Shown: positions 20,871-30,020, counted from the stretch's first letter. The stretch is DNA of 32,328 nucleotides from Pseudomonas sp. A-1 (GCF_004801855.1 NZ_SSTC01000049.1:1-32328), one strand, 5' to 3'. Notes: a model not told the origin generated them from the letters alone. Numbers and translations are program-made.

Positions 20871-21436
20871 AAATGCCGTTCGCGGCCGGCGGAGAGATCG
20901 CGCAGGTTGCCGCGGTGGCGCCAGACGATCAGGCCGGCGAGCAGGCCGAGCGGCAGCAGCAGGACCGGTTGCTGCCAGGCCAGCAGCGGCAGGCAGAGGC
21001 CGGTGGCGAGCAGCGCGGCCAGCGAGCTGGTGCGGGTCAGGGTGAAGAGCAGCAGCCAGACGGCCAGCGCCAGCAGGGCGGTCGGCCAGTGCAGGCCGAG
21101 CAGCAGGCCGGCGGCGGTGGCGACGCCCTTGCCGCCGCGGAACTGGAAGTACAGCGGATAGAGGTGGCCGAGCACCGCGGCCAGGCCGATCCAGGCCTGC
21201 TGCACCGGCGGCAGTTCGAGGAGGCGGGCCAGCAGCACCGGCAGCAGGCCCTTGAGCAGGTCGCCGAGCAGGGTCAGGGCCGCGGCGCGGCGCCCGCCCA
21301 GGCGCAGCATGTTGGTGGCGCCGGGGTTGCCCGAGCCGCCCAGGCGCGGATCGGCGGTGCCGAGCCGGCGGCTGAGCAGCACGGCGAACGACACCGAGCC
21401 GAGCAGGTAGGCAACAATGGCCAGAAGCCAGGGCAT
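20867..21436 (-). CDS. plsY: Acyl-phosphate glycerol-3-phosphate acyltransferase PlsY
   Basis: PlsY transfers the acyl group from acyl-phosphate to glycerol-3-phosphate, the first step of phospholipid synthesis, in the inner membrane. The 189-residue protein has about five membrane segments and the three active-site motifs: [23 protein letters not shown] and [18 protein letters not shown]. It starts at ATG 21436. It converges on tsaD, with the two stop codons overlapping by four bases, and is divergent from folB across 74 bases. Confidence 0.95.
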   Translation of the reverse strand: MPWLLAIVAYLLGSVSFAVLLSRRLGTADPRLGGSGNPGATNMLRLGGRRAAALTLLGDLLKGLLPVLLARLLELPPVQQAWIGLAAVLGHLYPLYFQFRGGKGVATAAGLLLGLHWPTALLALAVWLLLFTLTRTSSLAALLATGLCLPLLAWQQPVLLLPLGLLAGLIVWRHRGNLRDLSAGRERHF

Positions 21437-21463
21437 GATCGGTTCCGCTGCGGTGGAGCCCCG

Positions 21464-21492
21464 ATTCTAACGAGGCGGCGCGACCTTGTCGT
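21464..21492 (-). promoter_or_regulatory. Possible promoter of plsY
   Basis: On the minus strand ACGACA (-35, 21487-21492) and TAGAAT (-10, 21464-21469) are 17 bp apart, with the -10 28 bases from the ATG. Four of six and five of six positions match the sigma-70 consensus. Confidence 0.45.
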
Positions 21493-21510
21493 GACGCGAA
21501 AGAGGATAGC

Positions 21511-21867
21511 GTGGACATAGTCTTCATCGACGGCCTGGAGGTCGACACCGTCATCGGCGTGTACGACTGGGAGCGCGGCATTCGCCAGTGTCTGATCCTG
21601 GACCTGCAGCTGGGCTGGGACATCCGCCCGGCGGCGGCCGGCGACGACCTGGCCGCAGCGCTCGACTACGCGGCGGTCAGTGCTCGGGTACAGGCCTTCG
21701 CGGCCGAGAGCACCTTCCAGCTGGTGGAAACCATCGCCGAGCGCCTGGCCACGCTGCTGATGGCCGAGTTCGGCATCCGCTGGCTGCGCCTGCGCATCGC
21801 CAAGCCCGGCGCGGTGCCGGCGGCGCGCGGCGGCGTCGGCGTGGAGATCGAGCGCGGATGCCGCTGA
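21511..21867 (+). CDS. folB: Dihydroneopterin aldolase
   Basis: FolB cleaves dihydroneopterin to 6-hydroxymethyl-dihydropterin and glycolaldehyde in folate synthesis. The 118-residue protein starts at GTG 21511, with AAGAGG a few bases before it; no ATG fits. It reads DIVFIDGLEVDTVIGVYDWE, with the catalytic-site glutamate in VYDWER, and carries the conserved lysine in LRIAKPGAVPAA near the C-terminus. It overlaps folK by 10 bases, so the enzymes of two successive steps are coupled in translation. Confidence 0.94.
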   Translation: MDIVFIDGLEVDTVIGVYDWERGIRQCLILDLQLGWDIRPAAAGDDLAAALDYAAVSARVQAFAAESTFQLVETIAERLATLLMAEFGIRWLRLRIAKPGAVPAARGGVGVEIERGCR

Positions 21868-22400
21868 CCACGGTGTTTCTCGGCCTGGGCAGCAATGTCC
21901 GCCGCCATGCGCATCTGACCGCCGGCCTCGACGCACTGGCGGCCTTTCTCGTCGACATGCGCTGTTCGCCGGTGTTCGAGAGCGAGGCGGTGGGCATCCG
22001 CAGCGGCCCGTTCTACAACCTCGCGGTGACGGCGCGGACCGAGCTGCCGCTGGCCGAGCTGGATCGCCGGCTCAAGGCCATCGAGGCGGACAACGGCCGC
22101 TATGCGCCCGACCGCAAGGGCCTGCCGCTGGACATCGACGTGCTGCTCTACGACGACCTGGTGGGCGACTTCGACGGCCTGCAGCTGCCGCGCGCGGAGA
22201 TCCTGCGCAACGCCTTCGTGCTCTGGCCGCTGGCCCTGCTCGCCCCCGAGGCGCGCCATCCGGCCGAGGGGCGCAGTTTCGCCGCCCTCTGGCAGGCGAT
22301 GCGCAGCGAGCAGCGCCTGTGGCCGGTGCCCTTCGTCTGGCGCGGCACGGAGCTGACGCCGGAAGAGCTGCGCAGCAGCTTTCCGCCTCCGGCACCCTAG
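21858..22400 (+). CDS. folK: 2-amino-4-hydroxy-6-hydroxymethyldihydropteridine pyrophosphokinase
   Basis: FolK moves pyrophosphate from ATP to 6-hydroxymethyl-dihydropterin, the product of FolB. The 180-residue protein has TTVFLGLGSNVRRHAHL at the start, FYNLAVTARTEL in the middle and the Mg-binding DRKGLPLDIDVLLYDD motif with both aspartates. The basic residues before the aspartates differ from E. coli FolK (RWGPRTLDLD). As I recall, P. aeruginosa has two FolK-like genes and the one beside folB is this divergent type, so an additional canonical folK elsewhere is likely. The ATG lies within folB. The stop codon TAG lies in the left arm of a repeat hairpin. Confidence 0.88.
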   Translation: MPLTTVFLGLGSNVRRHAHLTAGLDALAAFLVDMRCSPVFESEAVGIRSGPFYNLAVTARTELPLAELDRRLKAIEADNGRYAPDRKGLPLDIDVLLYDDLVGDFDGLQLPRAEILRNAFVLWPLALLAPEARHPAEGRSFAALWQAMRSEQRLWPVPFVWRGTELTPEELRSSFPPPAP

Positions 22401-22457
22401 GGTGCGCCATGCGCGCCAGCCACACCCTGCAGTCCAAGGTGCGCGCGGCGCACCCTA
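22398..22457. repeat. Repeat-like hairpin filling the folK-cca gap and supplying both stop codons
   Basis: TAGGGTGCGCC (22398-22408) is matched exactly by GGCGCACCCTA (22447-22457), an 11-bp perfect stem with more pairing inside (GCGC/GCGC and CC/GG). The folK stop TAG is the first three bases of the left arm and the cca stop is the last three of the right arm. The GGTGCGCC arms resemble short dispersed repeats of some pseudomonads, from memory. As the whole convergent gap, it may also end both transcripts. Confidence 0.65.
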
Positions 22458-23693
22458 CGGCGCGTTGGCGCGCTGCGCCTCGCGGAACGCCTTGAGCGCC
22501 GCCAGGCGCGCGCGCTTGAGCGCCTCGCCCAGTTCCGCGCCCTTGAAGCCCTGCTCCAGCAGCGGCTGCACCGCCACGCCGCGCGCCACCCTGGCGGCGG
22601 CGCGCAGGTAGTCGGCCTGCGGGTAGGGCTGGCGCTCGAGGCCGAGGCGGCCGCGGGCGTCCATCTCGCAGGCGGCGACGAACGCCTCGAAGCGCTCCGG
22701 GCGGCGGTACAGGTCGAAGTGCTGGAACAGCTCGGCCAGGGTCTGCGCGCGCAGCTCCAGGGCGCGATGGCCGTGGGTGTGGTATTCGCCGACCAGCAGG
22801 GCCAGCTCGGCGCAGTCGCGCGGCGCCTTGCAGCGTGCGTTGACCGCCTCGATCAGGCGCAGGCCGCGGCTCTCGTGGGCGATGTGGCGCGGCCATTCGG
22901 CCGGGTCGGTCAGGCCCTTGCCCAGGTCGTGCAGCAGGCAGGCCCAGCGCACGGGGAGCGGCTGGTCGTGTTCGGCGCACTGGCGCAGGACCATCAGCAC
23001 GTGCTCGCCGCTGTCGATCTCCGGGTGGTGCTGCGCCGGCTGCGGCACGCCGAACAGCGCCTGCAGCTCGGGCAGCAGCTGCTCGAGGGCGCCGCAGTCG
23101 CGCAGCACCTGGATGAACACCTCGGGGCGCGGCTCCATCAGCGCGCGCTCGATCTCCTTCCACACCCGCTCGGCGGTGAGGTCGGCCAGTTCGCCGGAGG
23201 CGGCGATCTCGGCCATCAGCGCCAGGGTTTCCTCGGCGACGCGAAAGCCCAGCGGCGCGTAGCGCGCGGCGAAACGGGCGACGCGCAGCACGCGCAGCGG
23301 GTCCTCGGCGAAGGCCGGCGAGACGTGGCGCAGCAGGTGCAGGGCGAGGTCGTGCTGGCCGCCGTAGGGGTCGATGACTCGGCCGTCGGCGTCCTCGGCC
23401 ATGGCGTTGATGGTCAGGTCGCGGCGGATCAGGTCTTCCTCGAGGGTGACCTCGGGGCTGGCGTAGAAGGTGAAGCCGCCGTAGCCGCGCCCGCTCTTGC
23501 GCTCGGTGCGCGCCAGGGCGTACTCCTCGCCGCTCTGCGGGTGGAGGAACACCGGGAAATCGGCGCCTACCGGGCGAAATCCCTGGGCGATGAGTTCTTC
23601 GGCGTGGGCGCCGACCACCACCCAGTCGGTTTCCGTGACCGGGCGGCCGAGCAGGCGGTCGCGCACGGCGCCGCCCACCTTGTAGATCTGCAT
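22455..23693 (-). CDS. cca: Multifunctional CCA-adding tRNA nucleotidyltransferase with HD domain
   Basis: Cca adds or repairs the CCA end of tRNAs; the HD domain of this class adds phosphohydrolase activity. The 412-residue protein starts [16 protein letters not shown]. The catalytic pair is E21 and D23 ([10 protein letters not shown]), where E. coli has Asp at both sites. [15 protein letters not shown] and [14 protein letters not shown] are further family motifs, and [14 protein letters not shown] with [12 protein letters not shown] shows an intact HD domain. ATG 23693 is chosen over a codon at 23711 because it gives the family start. It converges on folK and lies 94 bases from spoVR. Confidence 0.94.
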   Translation of the reverse strand: MQIYKVGGAVRDRLLGRPVTETDWVVVGAHAEELIAQGFRPVGADFPVFLHPQSGEEYALARTERKSGRGYGGFTFYASPEVTLEEDLIRRDLTINAMAEDADGRVIDPYGGQHDLALHLLRHVSPAFAEDPLRVLRVARFAARYAPLGFRVAEETLALMAEIAASGELADLTAERVWKEIERALMEPRPEVFIQVLRDCGALEQLLPELQALFGVPQPAQHHPEIDSGEHVLMVLRQCAEHDQPLPVRWACLLHDLGKGLTDPAEWPRHIAHESRGLRLIEAVNARCKAPRDCAELALLVGEYHTHGHRALELRAQTLAELFQHFDLYRRPERFEAFVAACEMDARGRLGLERQPYPQADYLRAAARVARGVAVQPLLEQGFKGAELGEALKRARLAALKAFREAQRANAP

Positions 23694-23778
23694 GGCGTGT
23701 CCTGCAGGCAATGGGAGGGTGGCGCAGAGGATAGCGCGCCGCCGCGCGCAGGGCGACGGCGGTGCTGCAAGGGTTGCG

Positions 23779-23799
23779 CGCCCGGTCTCAGACCGGGCG
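23779..23799 (-). terminator. 21-bp palindrome centred on the spoVR stop codon, possible terminator
   Basis: GCCCGGTC and GACCGGGC flank the stop codon (23788-23790), giving a perfect stem of 9 bp with the stop as the three-base loop and the centre at 23789. There is no T-run after it. It could end the prkA-yeaH-spoVR transcript or protect its 3' end. Confidence 0.45.
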
Positions 23800-25347
23800 G
23801 GCGATCAGGTCGAAGTGGCTGCCTTCCGTCTCGCGCTCGCGCTTGGGCGGCATGTGCTGCACGTTCACGCGCTGTTCGCCCTGCATGCTCTCCAGGTGCA
23901 CGTCGAAGCCCCACAGGCGGTGCAGGTGGCGCAGCACGTCCTCGGTGGAGCTGGCCAGCGGCTTGCGTTCGTGCTGGTAGTGGCGCAGGGTCAGCGAGCG
24001 GTCGCCGCGGCGGTCGACGTTCCAGATCTGCACGTTGGGCTCGCGGTTGCCGAGGTTGTACTGCGCCGCCAGGTGATCGCGGATGGTGCGGTAGCCGCTG
24101 TCGTCGTGGATGGCGTCGACCAGCAGCTCGTCCTGCTGGTCGTCGTCGAGGATGCTGAACAGGCGGAACTCGCGGATCAGCCGCGGCGAGAGGAACTGCT
24201 GGATGAAGCTCTCGTCCTTGAAGTTCTGCATGGCGAACTTGAGGGTGGCCAGCCAGTCGCTGCCGGCGATGTCGGGGAACCAGCGACGGTCCTCCTCGGT
24301 CGGCTCCTCGCAGATGCGGCGGATGTCGCGGTACATGGCGAAGCCCAGCGCATAGGGGTTGATGCCGCTGTAGTAGGGGCTGTCGAACGGCGGCTGGTAG
24401 ACCACGCTGGTGTGGTACTGGAGGAACTCCATCATGAAGCCGTCGGTGACCAGGCCCTCGTCGTAGAGGTCGTTGAGCAGGGTGTAGTGCCAGAAGGTGG
24501 CCCAGCCCTCGTTCATCACCTGGGTCTGGCGCTGCGGGTAGAAGTACTGGGCGATCTTGCGCACGATGCGCACCACCTCGCGCTGCCAGGGTTCCAGCAG
24601 CGGCGCGTGCTTCTCGATGAAGTAGAGGATGTTCTCCTGCGGCTCGGGCGGGAAGCGCTTGCCGTCGTCGGCGCGCCCCTTGCCGGCGCCCTTGGGGATG
24701 GTTCGCCACAGGTCGTTGACCTGGCGCTGCAGCTGCTCCTCGCGGTCCTTCTGGCGGCGCCGCTCCTCCTCGGCGGAGATCGGGTAGGGCCGCTTGTAGC
24801 GGTCGACGCCGTAGTTCATCAGGGCGTGGCAGGAGTCGAGCAGGTCCTCGACCGCGTCGATGCCGTGGCGCTCCTCGCACTTGTCGATGTACTGGCGGGC
24901 GAACACCAGGTAGTCGATGATCGAGCTGGCGTCGGTCCAGCTGCGGAACAGGTAGTTGCCCTTGAAGAAGCTGTTGTGGCCGTAGCAGGCGTGCGCCACC
25001 ACCAGCGCCTGCATGCACATGGTGTTCTCTTCCATGAGGTAGGCGATGCACGGATCGGAGTTGATCACGATCTCGTAGGCCAGGCCCATCTGGCCGCGCT
25101 TGTAGCCCTTCTCGGTGCTGAGGAAGTGCTTGCCGTAGGACCAGTGGTGGTAGCCGATGGGCATGCCGACCGAGGCGTAGGCGTCCATCATCTGCTCGGC
25201 GGTGATCACCTCGATCTGGTTCGGGTAGGTGTCCAGCGCGTAGCGCTCGGCCAGCCGGGCGAGTTCGCGGTCGTAGCTGCGGATCAGCTCGAAGGTCCAC
25301 TCCGAACCGGTGGACAGGGGCTGGCCTTTCTTGGCTCGAGGGCTCAT
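23788..25347 (-). CDS. SpoVR family protein (YcgB homologue)
   Basis: The 519-residue protein belongs to the SpoVR/YcgB family, named after a Bacillus spore-cortex protein but common in non-sporulating proteobacteria. Its reaction is unknown. Conserved blocks are [20 protein letters not shown] near the N-terminus, [35 protein letters not shown] and [18 protein letters not shown]. The several His and Glu residues in these blocks suggest a metal site, though that is inference. ATG 25347 is chosen: AGAGGAGG precedes it, and the start overlaps the yeaH stop as ATGA (25344-25347). It is last in prkA-yeaH-spoVR, an order shared with many proteobacteria, where the E. coli genes respond to stationary phase and nitrogen stress. 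Confidence 0.93.
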   Translation of the reverse strand: MSPRAKKGQPLSTGSEWTFELIRSYDRELARLAERYALDTYPNQIEVITAEQMMDAYASVGMPIGYHHWSYGKHFLSTEKGYKRGQMGLAYEIVINSDPCIAYLMEENTMCMQALVVAHACYGHNSFFKGNYLFRSWTDASSIIDYLVFARQYIDKCEERHGIDAVEDLLDSCHALMNYGVDRYKRPYPISAEEERRRQKDREEQLQRQVNDLWRTIPKGAGKGRADDGKRFPPEPQENILYFIEKHAPLLEPWQREVVRIVRKIAQYFYPQRQTQVMNEGWATFWHYTLLNDLYDEGLVTDGFMMEFLQYHTSVVYQPPFDSPYYSGINPYALGFAMYRDIRRICEEPTEEDRRWFPDIAGSDWLATLKFAMQNFKDESFIQQFLSPRLIREFRLFSILDDDQQDELLVDAIHDDSGYRTIRDHLAAQYNLGNREPNVQIWNVDRRGDRSLTLRHYQHERKPLASSTEDVLRHLHRLWGFDVHLESMQGEQRVNVQHMPPKRERETEGSHFDLIARPV

Positions 25348-26618
25348 GCGGCGACCCTCCTCTGGAAGAGTTCGCGGAATACCGGGTAGATGTCGGCGGC
25401 GGAAACGATCTGCTGCTGGGCGAAGCTGTCCGGGAAGGCCGCGGCGACCTGCTCGTACTCGTGCCACAGCGCCTGATGTTCGCGCGGGGTGATCTCCACG
25501 TAGCTGAAGTACTGCACGAACGGCATGATCTGGCGCAGCAGGATGTCGCGGCACACCGGCGAGTCGTCGTTCCAGTTGTCGCCGTCCGAGGCCTGGGCGG
25601 CGTAGATGTTCCATTCGTGGGCCGGGTAGCGCGCGGCCATCACTTCCTGCATCAGCTTGAGCGCGCTGGAGACGATGGTGCCGCCGGTCTCCCGCGAGTA
25701 GAAGAACTCCTGCTCGTCGACCTCCTTGGCGCTGGTGTGGTGGCGGATGAACACCACCTCGATCTTGTCGTAGCTGCGCTTGAGGAACAGGTAGAGGAGG
25801 ATGAAGAAGCGCTTGGCGATGTCCTTGGTGGCCTGGGTCATCGAGCCGGAGACGTCCATCAGGCAGAACATCACCGCCTTGGAGGTCGGGTTGGGCTGCT
25901 TGACCAGCAGGTTGTACTTGAGGTCGAAGGTGTCGAGGAACGGCAGGCGCTCGATGCGCGCGCGCAGTCCGGCGATCTTCTCCTCCAGGTCGCGGATGTC
26001 GCTGAAGTTGTCCGGCTCCTCGACCTTCAGCCGTTCCAGCTCGGCCTTCAGCTCGCGCAGGTGGTTGCGGCTGGAGCCGGACAGGGCGATGCGCCGGGCG
26101 TGGGCCGAGCGCAGGGTGCGCACGATGTTCAGGCGGGCGGGCGTGCCCTCGCTGCTGATGCCGGCGCGCACCGTCTTGAAGCTGTCGATGCCGGTGAGAT
26201 GCTTCTTCACCAGGTTGGGCAGGGCGAGATCCTCGAACATGAAGTCGAGGAACTCCTCCTGGGTGATCTGGAACACGAAGTCGTCCATGCCCTCGCCGGA
26301 GTTGCTGGCCTTGCCCTGGCCGGAACCACCGCCGCCACCGCCGGAGGGCCGCGGGATGCGTTCGCCGGTGGTGAACTCCTTGTTGCCGGGATGGATGATG
26401 GTCTGCCGGCCGCCGCGGCCGTGGTGCAGCACCGGTTCGTCGATGTCGCGGGAGGGAATGCTGATCTGCTCGCCGTGTTCCATGTCGGTGATGGAGCGCC
26501 GGCTGACGGCTTCCTCCACCGCCTTCTTGATGTGGTCACGGTAACGCCGCAGGAAGCGCTGGCGGTTCACCGTGCTCTTGTTCTTGCCGTTCAGTCGTCG
26601 GTCGATGACGTAACTCAT
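25344..26618 (-). CDS. yeaH: YeaH (DUF444) protein with von Willebrand A domain
   Basis: The 424-residue protein starts [20 protein letters not shown]. It has a basic N-terminal part, a glycine-rich linker (about residues 93-102), a coiled-coil segment near residues 185-225, and a von Willebrand A domain whose metal-ion site begins MDVSGSMTQ (D255, S257, S259). Such domains with an AAA+ partner often work as an ATPase/adaptor pair, and PrkA, encoded just upstream, is the natural partner; this is inference. It is made with spoVR by a four-base overlap. A frame extends to 26660, but ATG 26618 fits the family. Confidence 0.94.
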   Translation of the reverse strand: MSYVIDRRLNGKNKSTVNRQRFLRRYRDHIKKAVEEAVSRRSITDMEHGEQISIPSRDIDEPVLHHGRGGRQTIIHPGNKEFTTGERIPRPSGGGGGGSGQGKASNSGEGMDDFVFQITQEEFLDFMFEDLALPNLVKKHLTGIDSFKTVRAGISSEGTPARLNIVRTLRSAHARRIALSGSSRNHLRELKAELERLKVEEPDNFSDIRDLEEKIAGLRARIERLPFLDTFDLKYNLLVKQPNPTSKAVMFCLMDVSGSMTQATKDIAKRFFILLYLFLKRSYDKIEVVFIRHHTSAKEVDEQEFFYSRETGGTIVSSALKLMQEVMAARYPAHEWNIYAAQASDGDNWNDDSPVCRDILLRQIMPFVQYFSYVEITPREHQALWHEYEQVAAAFPDSFAQQQIVSAADIYPVFRELFQRRVAA

Positions 26619-26659
26619 GGCGTGCTCCCGTGCGGGGCTGGAGGCCGAGGCGCAGACCA

Positions 26660-26683
26660 CAGCGGCGCCGGGTGGCGCCGCTG
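26660..26683 (-). other. Stable hairpin between prkA and yeaH
   Basis: CAGCGGCGCC (26660-26669) pairs exactly with GGCGCCGCTG (26674-26683) around a 4-base loop, with a few further outer pairs. It lies in the 89-base gap after the prkA stop and has no T-run. It may protect the prkA message or set a lower level of yeaH-spoVR. Confidence 0.5.
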
Positions 26684-26707
26684 CGGACCAGGGCTTGCTC
26701 TAGCTTA

Positions 26708-28630
26708 CTACTGCGACTTGCGGACGCGCAGATACCATTCGGCGAGCAGGCGTACCTGTTTCTCGGTGTAGCCGCGCTCGACCATGCGCCGCACGAAGTC
26801 GTTGTGCTTCTGCTGCTCGTCCTTGCTGCCCTTGGCGTTGAAGCTGATGACCGGCAGCAGGTCCTCGGTGTTGGAGAACATCTTCTTCTCGATCACCGCG
26901 CGCAGTTTCTCGTAGGACAGCCACGAGGGGTTCTTGCCGTTGTTGTTGGCCCGCGCCCGCAGCACGAAGTTGACGATCTCGTTGCGGAAGTCCTTCGGGT
27001 TGCTGATGCCGGCCGGTTTCTCGATCTTCTCCAGCTCCTCGTTGAGGGCGCCGCGGTTGAGGATCTCGCCGGTTTCCGGGTCGCGGTACTCCTGGTCCTG
27101 GATCCAGAAGTCGGCGTACAGCACGTAGCGGTCGAAGATGTTCTGCCCGTACTCGCTGTAGGACTCGAGGTAGGCGGTCTGGATCTCCTTGCCGATGAAC
27201 TCCACGTAGCGCGGCGCCAGGTATTCCTTGATGAAGCGCAGGTAACGCTCGCGCGTCTCGGCGGGGAACTGCTCCTGCTCGATCTGCTGTTCCAGCACGT
27301 AGAGCAGGTGCACCGGGTTGGCCGCCACCTCGTGCGGGTCGAAGTTGAACACCTTGGACAGGATCTTGAAGGCGAAGCGGGTCGACAGGCCGGTCATGCC
27401 CTCGTCGACGCCGGCGCTGTCGCGGTACTCCTGGATCGACTTGGCCTTGGGATCGGTGTCCTTGAGGTTCTCGCCGTCGTAGACGCGCATCTTCGAGTAG
27501 ATGTTGGAGTTCTCCGGCTCCTTCAGGCGACTCAGCACGGAGAACTGGGCGAGCATCTTCAGGGTGTCCGGCGCGCAGTGCGCCTGAGCCAGCGAGCTGT
27601 TGACCAGCAGCTTGTCGTAGATCCTGATCTCGTCGGTGACGCGCAGGCAGTAGGGCACCTTGACGATGTAGATGCGGTCGATGAACGCCTCGTTGTTCTT
27701 GTTGTTGCGGAAGCTGTGCCACTCGGCCTCGTTGGAGTGGGCCAGCAGGATGCCGCTGTAGGGGATGGCGCCGAGTCCCTCGGTGCTGTTGTAGTTGCCC
27801 TCCTGGGTGGCGGTCAGCAGCGGGTGCAGCACCTTGATCGGCGCCTTGAACATCTCGACGAATTCCATGATGCCCTGGTTGGCGCGGCACAGGGCGCCGG
27901 AGTAGCTGTAGGCGTCAGGGTCGTTCTGCGGGAATTCCTCCAGCTTGCGGATGTCGACCTTGCCGACCAGCGCGGAGATGTCCTGGTTGTTCTCGTCGCC
28001 CGGTTCGGTCTTGGCGATGGCGATCTGGTTGAGGATCGACGGGTACAGCTTGACCACGCGGAACTTGCTGATGTCGCCGCCGAACTCGTTGAGGCGCTTG
28101 GTCGCCCACGGCGACATGATCGAGCTCAGGTAGCGGCGCGGGATGCCGTACTCTTCCTCGAGGATGGCGCCGTCCTCGTCGGGGTTGAACAGGCCGAGCG
28201 GCGACTCGAACACCGGCGAGCCCTTGATGGCGTAGAAGGGGATGTGCTCCATCAGGTGCTTGAGCTTCTCGGCCAGGGACGACTTGCCGCCGCCGACCGG
28301 GCCGAGCAGGTAGAGGATCTGCTTCTTCTCTTCCAGGCCCTGGGCGGCGTGGCGGAAGTAGGAGACGATCTGGTCGATGCAGTCTTCCATGCCATGGAAG
28401 TCGGCGAAGGCCGGGTAGCGGCGGATCACCTTGTTGGAGAAGATCCGCGACAGCCGCGGATCGGTGGAGGTATCCACCAGTTGCGCCTCGCCGATGGCCT
28501 TGAGCATGCGCTCGGCGGCGCTGGCGTAGGTCAGGGGATCCTGCTTGCAGAGGTCGAGATACTCCTGCAGGGAGTACTCTTCCTGGCGCGTTGTTTCGTA
28601 GCGTTGCTGGAAATGGCTGAAAATGCTCAT
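26708..28630 (-). CDS. prkA: PrkA-type serine protein kinase/AAA+ protein (YeaG)
   Basis: The 640-residue protein is the YeaG/PrkA family: an AAA+ domain followed by a kinase-like C-terminal domain. The Walker A motif is GPVGGGKSSL with GxxxxGKS at residues 110-117. It starts MSIFSHFQQRYETTRQEEYS and ends ERGYTEKQVRLLAEWYLRVR, both well conserved in the family. E. coli YeaG is linked to nitrogen starvation and stationary-phase survival; its target is not clearly known. It heads the prkA-yeaH-spoVR operon. ATG 28630 is chosen over a frame from 28732 because the upstream part lies in the structured leader. The leader has a sigma-S-like -10 about 166 bases upstream. Confidence 0.95.
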   Translation of the reverse strand: MSIFSHFQQRYETTRQEEYSLQEYLDLCKQDPLTYASAAERMLKAIGEAQLVDTSTDPRLSRIFSNKVIRRYPAFADFHGMEDCIDQIVSYFRHAAQGLEEKKQILYLLGPVGGGKSSLAEKLKHLMEHIPFYAIKGSPVFESPLGLFNPDEDGAILEEEYGIPRRYLSSIMSPWATKRLNEFGGDISKFRVVKLYPSILNQIAIAKTEPGDENNQDISALVGKVDIRKLEEFPQNDPDAYSYSGALCRANQGIMEFVEMFKAPIKVLHPLLTATQEGNYNSTEGLGAIPYSGILLAHSNEAEWHSFRNNKNNEAFIDRIYIVKVPYCLRVTDEIRIYDKLLVNSSLAQAHCAPDTLKMLAQFSVLSRLKEPENSNIYSKMRVYDGENLKDTDPKAKSIQEYRDSAGVDEGMTGLSTRFAFKILSKVFNFDPHEVAANPVHLLYVLEQQIEQEQFPAETRERYLRFIKEYLAPRYVEFIGKEIQTAYLESYSEYGQNIFDRYVLYADFWIQDQEYRDPETGEILNRGALNEELEKIEKPAGISNPKDFRNEIVNFVLRARANNNGKNPSWLSYEKLRAVIEKKMFSNTEDLLPVISFNAKGSKDEQQKHNDFVRRMVERGYTEKQVRLLAEWYLRVRKSQ

Positions 28631-28733
28631 GACGTCACCTCGCTCGATGCCTGTACGTAAGTGGGCCTCGGGCGGGCACGGGCGGGCTGGCGCGTGGCGC
28701 CGGCCTGCTGCTCCCCTCTCTCGACCCCCCAAT

Positions 28734-28745
28734 GGTCGTACGACC
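28734..28745. promoter_or_regulatory. Perfect 12-bp palindrome in the prkA leader
   Basis: GGTCGTACGACC is fully palindromic and lies about 90 bases before the prkA ATG, downstream of the proposed promoter. It has the form of an operator for a dimeric repressor (TGGT-type half site). No regulator can be named from the sequence. Confidence 0.35.
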
Positions 28746-28752
28746 TGCCTGG

Positions 28753-28770
28753 AAGCCGGTGGTCCGGCTT
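28753..28770 (-). other. Hairpin in the prkA leader
   Basis: AAGCCGG (28764-28770 on the minus strand) pairs with CCGGCTT (28753-28759) around a 4-base loop, about 20-30 bases after the expected start of transcription. No T-run follows on the minus strand, so it is a leader structure and not a terminator in that direction. Confidence 0.4.
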
Positions 28771-28795
28771 TCCCTTTTGCAAGACTCTTGAACTG

Positions 28796-28802
28796 AGCAT
28801 AG
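28796..28802 (-). promoter_or_regulatory. Sigma-S-like -10 element for prkA-yeaH-spoVR
   Basis: CTATGCT on the minus strand fits the CTATACT form favoured by RpoS at six of seven bases, and no good -35 is present 16-18 bp upstream, which is also common for RpoS promoters. It predicts a leader of about 155-160 bases. RpoS control of the homologous E. coli operon supports the reading. Confidence 0.45.
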
Positions 28803-28870
28803 ACCTGCTTTGGCGCGTGCGCAGCAGGAAAACAAGAGGAGGTGGCGAGTTGTTACAAATGCGCCGGCGG

Positions 28871-29200
28871 TCAGTCGTGGGGCAGGCGGGCGACTTCGTC
28901 GGGGTAGTGGGCGCGCCACAGCTCGAAGCCGCCATCGATGCTGTACACCTCGGCGAAGCCCTGGTGGGCGAGGAAGGCGGCGGCGTTCTGGCTGGAGTTG
29001 CCGTGGTAGCAGATCACCAGCAGCGGCGCGTCCATGTCGGCGCCGGCGATGAAGTCGGCCAGCGAGTGGTTGTCCAGGTGGCGTGCACCGGGAACGTGGC
29101 CGCTGGCGAAGCTGTGCGGGTCGCGGATGTCGACCACCACCGCGCCCTTGGCGCGCAGGTCGTGGGCGGTGGCGGGATCGATGCGCTTGAATTCGCTCAT
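28871..29200 (-). CDS. glpE: Thiosulfate sulfurtransferase GlpE (single-domain rhodanese)
   Basis: GlpE moves a sulfane sulfur from thiosulfate to cyanide or thioredoxin through a persulfide on one cysteine. The 109-residue protein has [19 protein letters not shown] and the active-site loop [10 protein letters not shown], with the catalytic cysteine at C64. The length matches E. coli GlpE. It overlaps the apaH stop as ATGA (29197-29200) and ends the pdxA-rsmA-apaG-apaH-glpE run. No clear terminator follows, so some read-through into the prkA leader is possible. Confidence 0.93.
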   Translation of the reverse strand: MSEFKRIDPATAHDLRAKGAVVVDIRDPHSFASGHVPGARHLDNHSLADFIAGADMDAPLLVICYHGNSSQNAAAFLAHQGFAEVYSIDGGFELWRAHYPDEVARLPHD

Positions 29201-30020
29201 GGCTGCTCCTTGTGGCAACTGCAGGTATGGCGCTCGCCGCTGTCGACGTCGAGCAGGGTCAGGGCTTCGCCCCACACGCAGCCGGAATCCAGGGCCTCGA
29301 CGCCGGGCTCGTTGCAGCGTCCCTGCAGGGCGGCCCAGTGGCCGAAGATGATCCGCTCGCCGCGGGTCTTGCGGTTGGGGTGGCTGAACCAGGGGCCGTA
29401 GCCGTTCGGCGCGGTGCCCAGGCCCTCCTTGCTCTTCAGGTCGAGGCGGCCGTCGGCGGTGCAGAAGCGCATGCGGGTGAAATAGTTGGTGATCACCCGC
29501 AGGCGGGTGATGCCGCGCAGCTTGCCGTCCCACTGGTTCGGCTCGTTGCCGTACATGCCGTCGAGGAACAGCGGCAGGCGGGCGTCGTCGCGCAGTGCCT
29601 CCTCCACCTCGGCGGCGCGCTTGCGCGCCTTCTTCAGCGTCCACTGCGGCGGGATGCCGGCGTGCACCAGGGTGATCTGCCGCTCCTCGTCGTAGTGCAG
29701 CAGCGGCAGACGGCGCAGCCATTCGAGCAGGTCGTCGCGGTCCGGTGCCTCGAGGATCTCGCGCAGGGTGTCGCCCTTCTTCAGGCGCTCGATGTTGTGC
29801 GCCGCCGCCAGCAGGTGCAGGTCGTGGTTGCCCAGCACGCTGACCACCGAATCGCGCATGGCGAACAGGAAACGCAGGGTCTCCAGCGACTGCGGGCCGC
29901 GGTTGACCAGGTCGCCGACCAGCCACAGGCGGTCGCGCGCCGGATCGAAGGCGACCCGCTCGAGCAGGCACTGCAGCGGCTGCAGGCAGCCCTGCACGTC
30001 GCCGACCGCGTACAGCGCCA

